Part shown: piece after piece, positions 50,454-58,711 of the stretch
How the letters are laid out: every line of letters starts with the position of its first letter
How positions within the stretch are numbered: position 1 is the first letter of the stretch
From: Paractinoplanes toevensis
GTDB taxonomy: Bacteria; Actinomycetota; Actinomycetes; Mycobacteriales; Micromonosporaceae
Assembly: GCF_018332695.1 (NCBI RefSeq)
Contig: NZ_BOQN01000093.1
Coordinates: forward strand, 32,623 to 96,622
Direction: 5' to 3'
DNA length: 64,000 nucleotides
Program-made: the position numbers and the translations under genes
Notes under the pieces: generated by a model
Told to the model about the DNA's origin: nothing
What the model saw: only the letters and a program-made list of their open reading frames with translations
The model's database searches: none

Positions 50454-51200
50454 TCAGCGACGGGCTGCGCGTGATCGGACAAGTGCGACACATTCCGCCG
50501 GACTCTCCACGTGGGCGTTGTGCCCCAGCCCCGCCAGCGTGACGACCGGAACACCCAGCCGGGCGAGCTGCTCGTCGGTGTTCATCGGGTCGTGCTCCCC
50601 GCGGGCGAGACTGACCGGCGCCGCCGACCGCGCCACCAGCCCCGCCATGTCCGGCGCGCCCACCCCGAAAGCGCGCGGGTCCAGCGCGAGCCGCCATCGG
50701 CCGTCCTGCTCGCGAACGCCCTCCTGGACCGCCGCGTCGTCCTCGGCCAGCAGGCCGGCCAACCCGGACACCCGCAGGTGCCGCGCGACCGCCTCGTCCC
50801 GCGACCCGAACCAGCCCACCGACCGCGCGGCCAGCGCCCGCGCGCGGCTCAGCTCCTCGTCACTCCAGGCGACCTTGATGCCCAGCCCGACCACCGCCGC
50901 CACCGGGGCCCGCGCGGCCAGTTCCAGCGCCACCACCCCGCCGAGCGAGTGCCCCAGCACGACGGTGCCCGGCTCCACCAGCGGCCGCACCGCCGCGGCC
51001 AGCGCCTCGAACGTGTACTCCGGCAGCGCCGCCGACCCGCCGTGCCCCGGCAGGTCGGGCGCCAGCCACCGCCCGGACCAGCGCTGCGCGAGCACCGGCC
51101 CCCACTCGGCCCAGACCCCGCCGGAGGCACCCAGCCCGTGCAGCAACAGCAGCAGTGGCTCGCCGTCCCCGCCACCTCGCACCCGCAGATCCACGACCAT
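50454..51200 (-). CDS. Alpha/beta hydrolase
   Basis: 248 residues from ATG 51200; a TTG two codons upstream is an alternative. The oxyanion block LLLLLHGLGASGGVWAEW, then WLAPDLPGHGGSAAL, nucleophile elbow VVLGHSLGGVVALELAARAP and late His in AGLGHNAHVESPAECVALV define the fold; the acid is likely Asp in GEHDPM. Substrate unknown: an esterase or epoxide-hydrolase-like activity is possible. Divergent from the DinB-type gene at 51257. Confidence 0.92.
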   Translation of the reverse strand: MVVDLRVRGGGDGEPLLLLLHGLGASGGVWAEWGPVLAQRWSGRWLAPDLPGHGGSAALPEYTFEALAAAVRPLVEPGTVVLGHSLGGVVALELAARAPVAAVVGLGIKVAWSDEELSRARALAARSVGWFGSRDEAVARHLRVSGLAGLLAEDDAAVQEGVREQDGRWRLALDPRAFGVGAPDMAGLVARSAAPVSLARGEHDPMNTDEQLARLGVPVVTLAGLGHNAHVESPAECVALVRSRAARR

Positions 51201-51256
51201 CGTCAAAGTCTGCCATCCCTGCCGGGCGCCGGACCGGCGTCGCTACGCTCTCTCCT

Positions 51257-52045
51257 ATGACGACCCTTGCCAGCCGTACGATCTCGGCACTGCGCAGCGA
51301 GCACGACGACCTTGCCCGCCTGGTTCCCTCGCTCTCCGCCGAGCAGCTCAGCGGACCGTCCGGCGCGTCCGACTGGACCGTTGCCGACGTTCTCTCGCAC
51401 CTCGGCAGTGGCGCGGAGATCACGCTGGCCGGTTTCCGGGCCGCCCTCGGTGATGCGGAGGCTCCGGGGCCGGACTTCAACCAGAGCGTGTGGGACCGGT
51501 GGAACGCGCTGAGCCCGCAGGAGCAGGCGGCCGGCTGGGTCGGGTCGGACGAGGCGCTGGTCGCGGCACTCGAGGCGGTGCCGGAGTCGCGGCACGACGA
51601 CCTGCCGGTCAAGCTCGGGTTCCTGCCCGAGCCGCTGCCGCTGGCCGGGTTCACCGCGATGCGGCTGAGCGAGGTGGTTCCGCACGGCTGGGACGTCCGG
51701 GCCGGTGTCGACCCGGCGGCGGCGCTCACCGAGCCGTCGGCGCAGCTGCTCGCGGAGCACCTCAGCGGGGGGATCGGCTTCCTGCTCGGCTTCATCGGCA
51801 AGCCGGCCGAGGTCCGCGAGAACGCCGTGATCGAGATCAGCAAGACGCCGTACCGGATCGTTTTGGACGACGCGGCCCGGCTCACCACCGAGACCCTGCC
51901 GGCGAGCGCGACGTTCGCCGGGCCGCTGGAGGCGGCGGTGCGGCTGATCTACGGCCGGCTGGGCCCGCGCTTCACGCCGGCCGGCGTCGAGGTGTCCGGC
52001 AACATCACGCTCGACGAGCTGCGCACCGCCTTCCCCGGTTTCTGA
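51257..52045 (+). CDS. Mycothiol-dependent maleylpyruvate-isomerase family (TIGR03083) protein
   Basis: 262 residues from ATG 51257: ISALRSEHDDLARLVPSLSA, SGASDWTVADVLSHLGSGAE are the typical N-terminal DinB helices with the metal-site His, followed by MRLSEVVPHGWDVRAGVDPA and a C-terminal domain SNITLDE-like end (SGNITLDELRTAF). The family includes mycothiol-dependent isomerases of gentisate metabolism, but most members have no known substrate. It is divergent from the alpha/beta hydrolase with a 56-base interval. Confidence 0.87.
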   Translation: MTTLASRTISALRSEHDDLARLVPSLSAEQLSGPSGASDWTVADVLSHLGSGAEITLAGFRAALGDAEAPGPDFNQSVWDRWNALSPQEQAAGWVGSDEALVAALEAVPESRHDDLPVKLGFLPEPLPLAGFTAMRLSEVVPHGWDVRAGVDPAAALTEPSAQLLAEHLSGGIGFLLGFIGKPAEVRENAVIEISKTPYRIVLDDAARLTTETLPASATFAGPLEAAVRLIYGRLGPRFTPAGVEVSGNITLDELRTAFPGF

Positions 52046-52060
52046 CCAGCTCGCGGCGAG

Positions 52061-54367
52061 CTACGGCCGGTCGTCCAGCTCGTCCTCCCAGAAACGACGG
52101 AGTACGGCGGGCAGGTCGCCGCGCAGCGCCGCGCGCACCGGCTCCAGCTCGGCGGCGGTCAGCGGCAGGGCGGGGAAGGACCGGCCGACCGCGGCCGCGA
52201 AGGCCGAGCCGCGCCGGGCCAGCGACGGTGCCGCCTCGACGTACGCGGTGAGGTAGGGCGCCACGAGGTCCCGCTGGGACAGCGACCACAGTCCGTCGGC
52301 GAGCGCGCGGAAACGGCGTACGGAAATGTCGGGGTCACCGGTCATCTCCGCCCACGCCGCCGATTTCGCCTCGGCCGTAGGCCGGGCGGCCAGCGCGGTG
52401 GCCGCGCCGAGCTCGCCGGTGGCCGTGCCGTCCCGCCGCCGTTCGGCCTCGATCTCCTTCTCGTCGAGGTCGCCGAGCTCGGCCAGCCGGTGCACGACGG
52501 CCCAGCGGAGCCGCGGGTCGAGCGGCAGCCCTTCGCCGGCCAGCCGGCGGCGCAGCATCGCGGTGTCGCTCGTGCTCCAGGCCAGGCCGCCGGCCAGGGC
52601 CACCGCGCGTTGCTCGTCCGGCTCGCCATCGATCGCGCAGGCCGCGGCGATCACGTCCAGCGCCGGTGGCAGGACGCCGCGCCGCACGTCGTGCCGGGTC
52701 CGGTCGAGGGCGGCGGTGATCAGAGTGGGTGACGGCTCGCCCGGCAGCTGCCGGGCGAGCAGGGAGAGGTCCAGGGCGGCCGTCCACAGCACCGCCCGCA
52801 CCAGCGGGTCGGGCAGGCCGGCGAGGCCGTCCGAGACGGCCGCGCGGGAGAACGGGTCCAGCTCGAGGCGGGCGAAGGTCTCGCCGTACGCGTTGGGCAC
52901 CACCGCCAGGCCGGCCCACTCCGGCAGCTCCAGCGGCTCGCCGGCCAGGTCGACCAGCCGCGAGCCGACCGGTTCCAGCGAGGCCGTGTACGCCGCGACG
53001 GTGAACCGGTGCGGCCGGACCCCGTCCCGGGTCAGCACCGGCACGTCGCCGCGGCGGGTGACCCGGATCGTGTCGTGCCCGGACCGCCGCAGCCACACCC
53101 CGGCCCAGCCGCGCACGTCGCGCGGGGAGGCCGCGTCGAGCGCCGACAGCAGGTCCTCCAGGGTGGCGTTGGCGAACCGGTGCCGGTTGAGGTGCTCGTT
53201 CACGCCGGCCAGGAAGTCCCGCTCCCCCATCCAGGTGACCAACTGGCGCAGGACCGCGTTGCCCTTGCCGTACGAAATGCTGTCGAAGTTGTTCGTCCCG
53301 GCGTCGACGTCGGGCACATCCTCTGCGGCCGGTGCCACCGGATGAGTGGATCGGCGCAGGTCGGCGCGGTAGGCGCCGGGTTTGAAGGCCGCCTCGAACG
53401 ACACCCGGGCGCCGGTGAAGCCGGCCGCGGTCTCGGCCACCTCGAAGCCCATGTACTCGGCGAACGACTCGTTGAGCCAGGCGTCCTCCCACCACACCGG
53501 GGTGACCAGGTTGGCGAACCACATGTGCGACATCTCGTGCGCGATCACCATGGCCCGGTGCCGGCGGTCGTCGTCGGTGACCCGGCCGCGCGGCAGCATC
53601 GACTCGTTGAACGTGACGCAGCCCGGGTTCTCCATCGCACCCCAGTTGAGCTCGGGCACGAAGACCTGGTCGTACGAGTCGAACGGGAACGGCTCGTCGA
53701 AGATCACGGCGTAGTGGTCGAAGCACGCCTCGGTCACCCGCCGCAGCTCCCCGGCGTCCCGGTCCAGCTCGGCGGCCAGCGACCGGCGGGCGTGCCAGCC
53801 CATCGGCACACCGCGGTGCTCCCAGCGCACCGAGTGGTAGGGCCCGGCGACGACGGTGAACAGGTCGCACGGGATGGGCGGGGTGGTGGCGAGCTCGTGT
53901 CCGTTCGACAGGACCGTCCACGCCGGGTCGGCGGCCACGCTCAGCGTGATCGGTGCCTTCAGGTCGAGCTGGTCGAAGCAGGCGAACAGGCGCTGGGTGA
54001 TGTCCAGGCCGAGGTACGCGCCGACGTACCGCTCGCCGTCCACCGGGTCGGTGAAGGTGTGCAGCCCCTCGCCGTCGGTGACGTACCGCAGCCGGGCGTC
54101 CACGACCACCTCGTGCCGCCCGGCGGTCAGGCCGTCGAGGGGAATCCGGCGCCCGTCGTAGGCCGGGGTGACTACCTCGCCGTCGATCGTCACGTGGAGC
54201 GAGAGGGCCCGGTGCAACTCCAGGAACGTGGAGCCGCCGCTCGTGCGGAACCGCACGGTGACCCGGCTGCGGAAGTCCTCGGTGGCGGTGACGTCGAGCG
54301 CGAGGTCGTAGGAGACCTCGGACAGCAGGGCGGCGCGGGCGCGGGCTTCGTCCAGAGTCAGTGACAC
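52061..54367 (-). CDS. pepN: M1-family aminopeptidase N
   Basis: 768 residues from GTG 54367. The exopeptidase motif GAMEN at 243-247 binds the substrate N-terminus; the zinc site is HEMSH at 277-281 with Glu300 in WLNE, and Glu278 is the general base. NLVTPVWWEDAWLNESFAEY is the canonical M1 block. The C-terminal ERAP1-like helical domain follows. Somewhat shorter than the 850-residue Streptomyces enzyme. Cytoplasmic; it removes N-terminal residues from peptides. It is divergent from the DUF1295 gene, whose start is 17 bases away. Confidence 0.94.
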   Translation of the reverse strand: MSLTLDEARARAALLSEVSYDLALDVTATEDFRSRVTVRFRTSGGSTFLELHRALSLHVTIDGEVVTPAYDGRRIPLDGLTAGRHEVVVDARLRYVTDGEGLHTFTDPVDGERYVGAYLGLDITQRLFACFDQLDLKAPITLSVAADPAWTVLSNGHELATTPPIPCDLFTVVAGPYHSVRWEHRGVPMGWHARRSLAAELDRDAGELRRVTEACFDHYAVIFDEPFPFDSYDQVFVPELNWGAMENPGCVTFNESMLPRGRVTDDDRRHRAMVIAHEMSHMWFANLVTPVWWEDAWLNESFAEYMGFEVAETAAGFTGARVSFEAAFKPGAYRADLRRSTHPVAPAAEDVPDVDAGTNNFDSISYGKGNAVLRQLVTWMGERDFLAGVNEHLNRHRFANATLEDLLSALDAASPRDVRGWAGVWLRRSGHDTIRVTRRGDVPVLTRDGVRPHRFTVAAYTASLEPVGSRLVDLAGEPLELPEWAGLAVVPNAYGETFARLELDPFSRAAVSDGLAGLPDPLVRAVLWTAALDLSLLARQLPGEPSPTLITAALDRTRHDVRRGVLPPALDVIAAACAIDGEPDEQRAVALAGGLAWSTSDTAMLRRRLAGEGLPLDPRLRWAVVHRLAELGDLDEKEIEAERRRDGTATGELGAATALAARPTAEAKSAAWAEMTGDPDISVRRFRALADGLWSLSQRDLVAPYLTAYVEAAPSLARRGSAFAAAVGRSFPALPLTAAELEPVRAALRGDLPAVLRRFWEDELDDRP

Positions 54368-54384
54368 CCGCCTATTCTCTCCGC

Positions 54385-55275
54385 ATGAAACGCGCGCTCG
54401 GTGTCGTCGCCCTCACCTACCTGGTGGCCGGGCTGGCCGCCTGGGCGTTCGCCGCCGCGGTCGACGGCCCGCACCCGCTGGTGATCACGCTCGGCGCCGA
54501 TCTGGTCGCCACCGTCGTCGTGTTCGCGGCGAGCCTGATCGTCGCCAACGCGAGCCTCTACGACCCGTACTGGAGTGTCGCCCCGCCGGTGATCGTCCTG
54601 GCCTGGGTGCTGGGGCGGGACGAGATCACCGGGCGGCAGCTGGTCGTGCTGGCGCTGGTGCTGATCTGGGCGGTCCGGCTCACCGCCAACTGGCTGCGGT
54701 CGTGGCGCGGTCTGGACCACGAGGACTGGCGGTACGTCCAGATGCGCGAGCAGCGGCCGTCCTGGCTGCCGTGGTGGCTGGTGAATCTGGCCGGCATCCA
54801 GGTCATGCCGACGCTGGTGGTCTTCACCGGGCTGCTCGCGGTGTGGCCCGCGGTGACCGTCACCGACCGGCCGCTGGGCTGGCTGGACGCCCTGGCCGTG
54901 CTGGTGACCGGCGGCGCCGTGCTGCTCGAGGCGGTCGCCGACCGGCAGATGCACCGCTTCTCGGGTGACCCGGCCAACCGCGGCCGGATCATCGACCGGG
55001 GTCTGTGGCGGTTTTCGCGCCACCCCAACTACCTGGGCGAGATCGGCTTCTGGTGGGGCCTGTGGCTGTTCGGCCTGGCCGCCGCACCGGGCTGGTGGTG
55101 GACGGTAGCCGGCCCGATCGTCATGGTGCTGCTCTTCGCGCTGGTGAGCGTGCCGCTGATGGACCGCCGCTCGCTGGCCCGCCGCCCGGCCTACGCCGAG
55201 CACATGAGCCATGTCCCGGCCCTGCTCCCGTGGCCGGGCTGGACCAGGAACGGCCCAGCCCGGCGACAGAGATAG
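54385..55275 (+). CDS. DUF1295 steroid-5-alpha-reductase-like membrane protein
   Basis: 296 residues from ATG 54385. The N-terminal helices (LIVANASLYDPYWSVAPPVI) and the conserved block WRYVQMREQRPSWLPWWLVN are followed by DRGLWRFSRHPNYLGEIGFW, the invariant motif of DUF1295/isoprenylcysteine-methyltransferase-like membrane proteins with its NADPH-binding region, and RRPAYAEHMSHV near the end. Likely a membrane oxidoreductase on sterol or lipid; not established. Divergent from pepN; its stop is two bases from the end of the convergent subtilase gene. Confidence 0.9.
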   Translation: MKRALGVVALTYLVAGLAAWAFAAAVDGPHPLVITLGADLVATVVVFAASLIVANASLYDPYWSVAPPVIVLAWVLGRDEITGRQLVVLALVLIWAVRLTANWLRSWRGLDHEDWRYVQMREQRPSWLPWWLVNLAGIQVMPTLVVFTGLLAVWPAVTVTDRPLGWLDALAVLVTGGAVLLEAVADRQMHRFSGDPANRGRIIDRGLWRFSRHPNYLGEIGFWWGLWLFGLAAAPGWWWTVAGPIVMVLLFALVSVPLMDRRSLARRPAYAEHMSHVPALLPWPGWTRNGPARRQR

Positions 55276-55277
55276 CG

Positions 55278-58200
55278 TCAGCGCAGGGCGTACGCGCGGA
55301 TCACCGTCTGGGACACCGTGTTGCCCTTGGTGTCGGTGGAGGCGACCCGCAGGGACGCGAAGCCGGCGCCGCGCGGGTGGTGGACCGTCGCCACCCGGTG
55401 GTTGCCGGAGCCGCGCACGTCGGCCCGCTGCCACGTCTTGCCGTCGTCGTACGAGACCTCGACCTTGACCGACTTCGCGGTGCCGGCCGTCGAGCCGGGC
55501 TGCTGCTCGACGGTCACCGGGATCTCGAAGCGGCGGCCGGCCGTGGCCGCGTTGTGGTCGTCCAGGTTCGGGCTGAACCGGACCGTGGACAGGGCCAGCC
55601 GCTGGTAGCCCTCCGCCGGTGCGTGGCCGGACTTGAACGTCCAGGTGCCGCTCACCGAGGTGGAGAACAGGTGCGGCGCACTGCGGGTGGCCGACACCTC
55701 CAGGCGGTACTTCGCGGTGGCGGCCGGCAGGTCGTACTCGCCGCCCTCACCGATCTTGGTGCTGCCCTGGTAGAGCTCCGAGGTGTAGCTGTCCGTCGTG
55801 GAGAAGCCGGGGTGGCCGGCTCCGTCGCCGAACAGCGACGGGTAGGCGCTCAGGTGGTCACCCTGCCGGGTCACCCAGTCACCTTCCCACAACGGCTGGG
55901 TCACGTTCGGCCCGAAGACCGCCGTGTTCCAGTCCTGGTGGTAGGTGCGGCCGGCGCGCAGCGGGGCGCGGGCGCCGAGCTGCTCGCTGATCAGCTCCGG
56001 GAAGTCGTCGCCGACCGCCGGCAGCTGCTGGTAGAAGTCGGTGGACCACTGCGACTCGGTGTTGACGTACTCGGTGCGGTGGAACGGCAGGGAGAACGGC
56101 AGCGCCACGGACCAGCCGCCGCTGTTCTCGGTGTACTGGGCGAAGTTGGCCTTGGCGCCCTCGGCCCCGGTGGCGGCCACCGCGTAGTCGGCCTTGATCG
56201 TGGCCAGGTCCCGCAGGCGCGGCGCCTTGTTCAGCCCGTTGAACATCTTGCCGGGCTGGAAGTACGCCAGGTCGGTGGTCCACGGGCTGTTGCGGTAGGT
56301 GCCGTCGGCGCCCGGGTCGGCGAACGACCCGTTCACGCTGGCCAGGAAGAAGTCCTTGGACACCGGGGTGGCCGGTGCCGCGGACAGCTGGTCGAAGGTC
56401 AGGCCGAGCGCGCTCGCCCCGATGCCGAAGTCCTCGCCGGTCCAGTCGGCGTTGATCGCGGCCAGCACCGTGCCCGCGTTCGCCTGCGGTGCCTTGACCT
56501 TGATCGGTTTGGCCAGGCGGCCGTCGAACGTGATCGTGGCTGCCTTGTCGACGACGAACTCGCTGATGGTCAGCATCGCGGTCGACTCGGTCTCGGCGTT
56601 GTTGATCCAGACGAACGCGCCGTAGCGGCCCTTCGGCAACCGGACCGTCTCGGAGCCCTGCGCCTGGTAGACGTCGAAGCTCTGGAACGTGTCGAGGTTG
56701 AACAGGCCCGCGTAGTGGTCGAGCGACGGCGTACCGTCCGGGTTGATGGTGTTGACCGTGACGTCGTAGCTCTCGACCTCGCGGTCGACGCCCAGCGGCG
56801 TGGTCACCTTGAGATCGCCGGCGGTCGCCACCAGGTAACCGCTGAGCAGGCCGTCCGACAGCGACGGCGAGCTGGTGTCGGCGGTGACCGTGGTGGAGGC
56901 CGTGCCGCCGGCCGGGACGGTCAGCTGCGTGGCCGCGACCGTGAACGGCGCACCCGGCGCGGACAGCGCCAGCGTGACCGCCGCCGTACCGGAATTGCGG
57001 TAGGTGATGGTCTTGGTGACCGGCTGGTCGTCACCGTGCGGCCAGATCGCCAGGCCGAAGCTGAGGCTGCCCTCGTCGGCGGCGACCGTCTGGGTGATCT
57101 CCCGGGCCACGTCGACCCGGCCGGCACCCTGTTCGAAGGCGTCGAAGCCCTCGATCGTCTTGGCCGAGCCCATCAGCGTGCTCTTGCGCAGCTTCGACGA
57201 CCAGGCCGGGTGCTCCTGGGTCAGGATCGCGGCCGCGCCGGCCACGTGCGGGGTGGCCATCGAGGTGCCGGAGAGCGCCACGTAGCCGTCGACCGGGGCC
57301 GGGTCGCCGATGAAACCGTTCTTGGCCTTGGCCGCCACGATGTCCACGCCGGGCGCGGTGATGTCCGGCTTGATGGCGTGGTCACCGGCCCGGGGGCCGG
57401 TGCTGGAGAAGTACGCCAGCTGGTCGTCGCGGTCGACGGCGCCGACCGAGAGCGCGGCGTCGGCGGTGGACGGTGAACCGGCTGTGTTCGGGCCGGCGTT
57501 GCCGGACGCGATCACGAACAGCGTGTTGAACTGCGCGGTCAGGTCGTTGACGGCCTGCTCGAGCGGGTCGATCTCGGGGGTGTCGCCACCGCCGAGGCTC
57601 ATGTTGATCACCGGCGCGCGCTCGGCCGCCCAGGCCATGCCGGCCAGGATCGCCGAGTCGTCACAGAACTCGGTTTCGCACACCTTGCCGATGAGCAGCT
57701 TGGCGCCGGGGGCGACGCCCTTGTAGCGGCCGCCCGACGCGGCACCGGAACCGGCGATGATCGAGGCGACGTGGGTGCCGTGCCCGACCTCGTCGTCGGC
57801 GGTCGGCGCGGTGGTGAAGTTCTCCGCGGCGACGATCTTCCCGGCCAGGTCGGGGTGGGTCGCGTCGATGCCGGTGTCGAGGATGGCGACCGTGACACCG
57901 GTGCCGTCGTAGCCGGCCTGCCAGGCGGTGGGCGCCCCGATCTGCGGCACGCTGTGGTCGAGGCTGACCTTGCGCTTGCCGTCCAGCCAAACCCGCTGCA
58001 GGCCCGGCTTGAGCGAGCGCGCGTTGGCCGTACCGCTGGTCAGGGACGACCAGAGGGTGGCCCGCTCGGCCAGGTTGGCCCGTGCGGCCAGGGTGCCGAC
58101 CGACGCGATGTCGCGGGTCACCCGCGCACCACCGGCGGTGAGCGCGCTGCGTGCGCCGCTTGCGCTGTTCTTGGGGTACGAGATGAGCAGTCGAAGGTCG

Positions 58201-58535
58201 CCCCCACCCTGCGCGGCGAGCTCGGTGAGGTCGAACAGCCGCTTGTCGAGACGTCCCGCGCGCAGGAGCGCGAGCGCGTCGGTCGGGATGACGTAGCGGT
58301 GGCCCTGGATCGTCTGGCTCAGGAAGCGGATCTTGCTGCGACCCGGTCCGGGCTGGACGGTCGCGCCCTTGCCGTGCGTGGTGACCCGGTCGCCGGTGAG
58401 CAGCGTGACCGAGATGGGTTTCTGTGCTGTCGGCGTTCCGGTGGTCGTGGACGGTGCGGCTGCCGCCGGTGCCTGCATTGCCCCGAGAACCAGGGCTGAG
58501 GTGAGCAGTACGGCGGACAGTCTTCGTCGACGCAT
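55278..58535 (-). CDS. Secreted subtilisin-like serine protease (S8)
   Basis: 1085 residues with a signal peptide (RRRRLSAVLLTSALVLGAMQ to about residue 28) and a propeptide. The catalytic triad is Asp220 in VAILDTGID, His252 in GHGTHVAS and Ser425 in SGTSMATPH; the oxyanion Asn is in ASGNAGPNT. A long C-terminal part (about 460-1085) is beta-rich with Ig-like segments (VTKTITYRNSGTAAVTLALS) and no known catalytic function, as in large secreted actinobacterial subtilases. It degrades extracellular proteins. It is divergent from the glycoside hydrolase gene, sharing a 176-base region that includes a LacI-type palindrome. Confidence 0.94.
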   Translation of the reverse strand: MRRRRLSAVLLTSALVLGAMQAPAAAAPSTTTGTPTAQKPISVTLLTGDRVTTHGKGATVQPGPGRSKIRFLSQTIQGHRYVIPTDALALLRAGRLDKRLFDLTELAAQGGGDLRLLISYPKNSASGARSALTAGGARVTRDIASVGTLAARANLAERATLWSSLTSGTANARSLKPGLQRVWLDGKRKVSLDHSVPQIGAPTAWQAGYDGTGVTVAILDTGIDATHPDLAGKIVAAENFTTAPTADDEVGHGTHVASIIAGSGAASGGRYKGVAPGAKLLIGKVCETEFCDDSAILAGMAWAAERAPVINMSLGGGDTPEIDPLEQAVNDLTAQFNTLFVIASGNAGPNTAGSPSTADAALSVGAVDRDDQLAYFSSTGPRAGDHAIKPDITAPGVDIVAAKAKNGFIGDPAPVDGYVALSGTSMATPHVAGAAAILTQEHPAWSSKLRKSTLMGSAKTIEGFDAFEQGAGRVDVAREITQTVAADEGSLSFGLAIWPHGDDQPVTKTITYRNSGTAAVTLALSAPGAPFTVAATQLTVPAGGTASTTVTADTSSPSLSDGLLSGYLVATAGDLKVTTPLGVDREVESYDVTVNTINPDGTPSLDHYAGLFNLDTFQSFDVYQAQGSETVRLPKGRYGAFVWINNAETESTAMLTISEFVVDKAATITFDGRLAKPIKVKAPQANAGTVLAAINADWTGEDFGIGASALGLTFDQLSAAPATPVSKDFFLASVNGSFADPGADGTYRNSPWTTDLAYFQPGKMFNGLNKAPRLRDLATIKADYAVAATGAEGAKANFAQYTENSGGWSVALPFSLPFHRTEYVNTESQWSTDFYQQLPAVGDDFPELISEQLGARAPLRAGRTYHQDWNTAVFGPNVTQPLWEGDWVTRQGDHLSAYPSLFGDGAGHPGFSTTDSYTSELYQGSTKIGEGGEYDLPAATAKYRLEVSATRSAPHLFSTSVSGTWTFKSGHAPAEGYQRLALSTVRFSPNLDDHNAATAGRRFEIPVTVEQQPGSTAGTAKSVKVEVSYDDGKTWQRADVRGSGNHRVATVHHPRGAGFASLRVASTDTKGNTVSQTVIRAYALR

Positions 58536-58619
58536 CTGGGTGCCTCCCCGTGCCGGGACCGTCCCGGCTCCGGGATAGACACTTGCAAATCAGCGCAACC
58601 TGCCACACGTCATATTTAA

Positions 58620-58631
58620 GAAAACGTTTTC
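58620..58631. promoter_or_regulatory. LacI-type palindrome between the subtilase and glycoside hydrolase genes
   Basis: GAAAACGTTTTC is a perfect 12-bp palindrome with the central CG typical of LacI/GalR operators, in the only AT-rich part of the 176-base divergent interval. Both flanking genes encode secreted degradative enzymes. It is a strong candidate for control by a sugar-responsive LacI repressor, though no lacI gene lies in the window. Confidence 0.6.
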
Positions 58632-58711
58632 CTTCGAGGCACTTCGATCCATTGACGCGCACGGCCGCCTCTCCGTAACGTGGCCGAAACCCCCGGGTTT
58701 CATCGCGATCG

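Noticed and set aside
53009..54364. Long + strand frame opposite the aminopeptidase gene
   Set aside because: His/Val/Arg-rich antisense sequence; pepN on the minus strand has the full zinc motif.
55005..57476. Long + strand frame opposite the subtilase gene
   Set aside because: Val/Arg/Gly-rich shadow of the protease; the real subtilase has the complete catalytic triad in the other direction.
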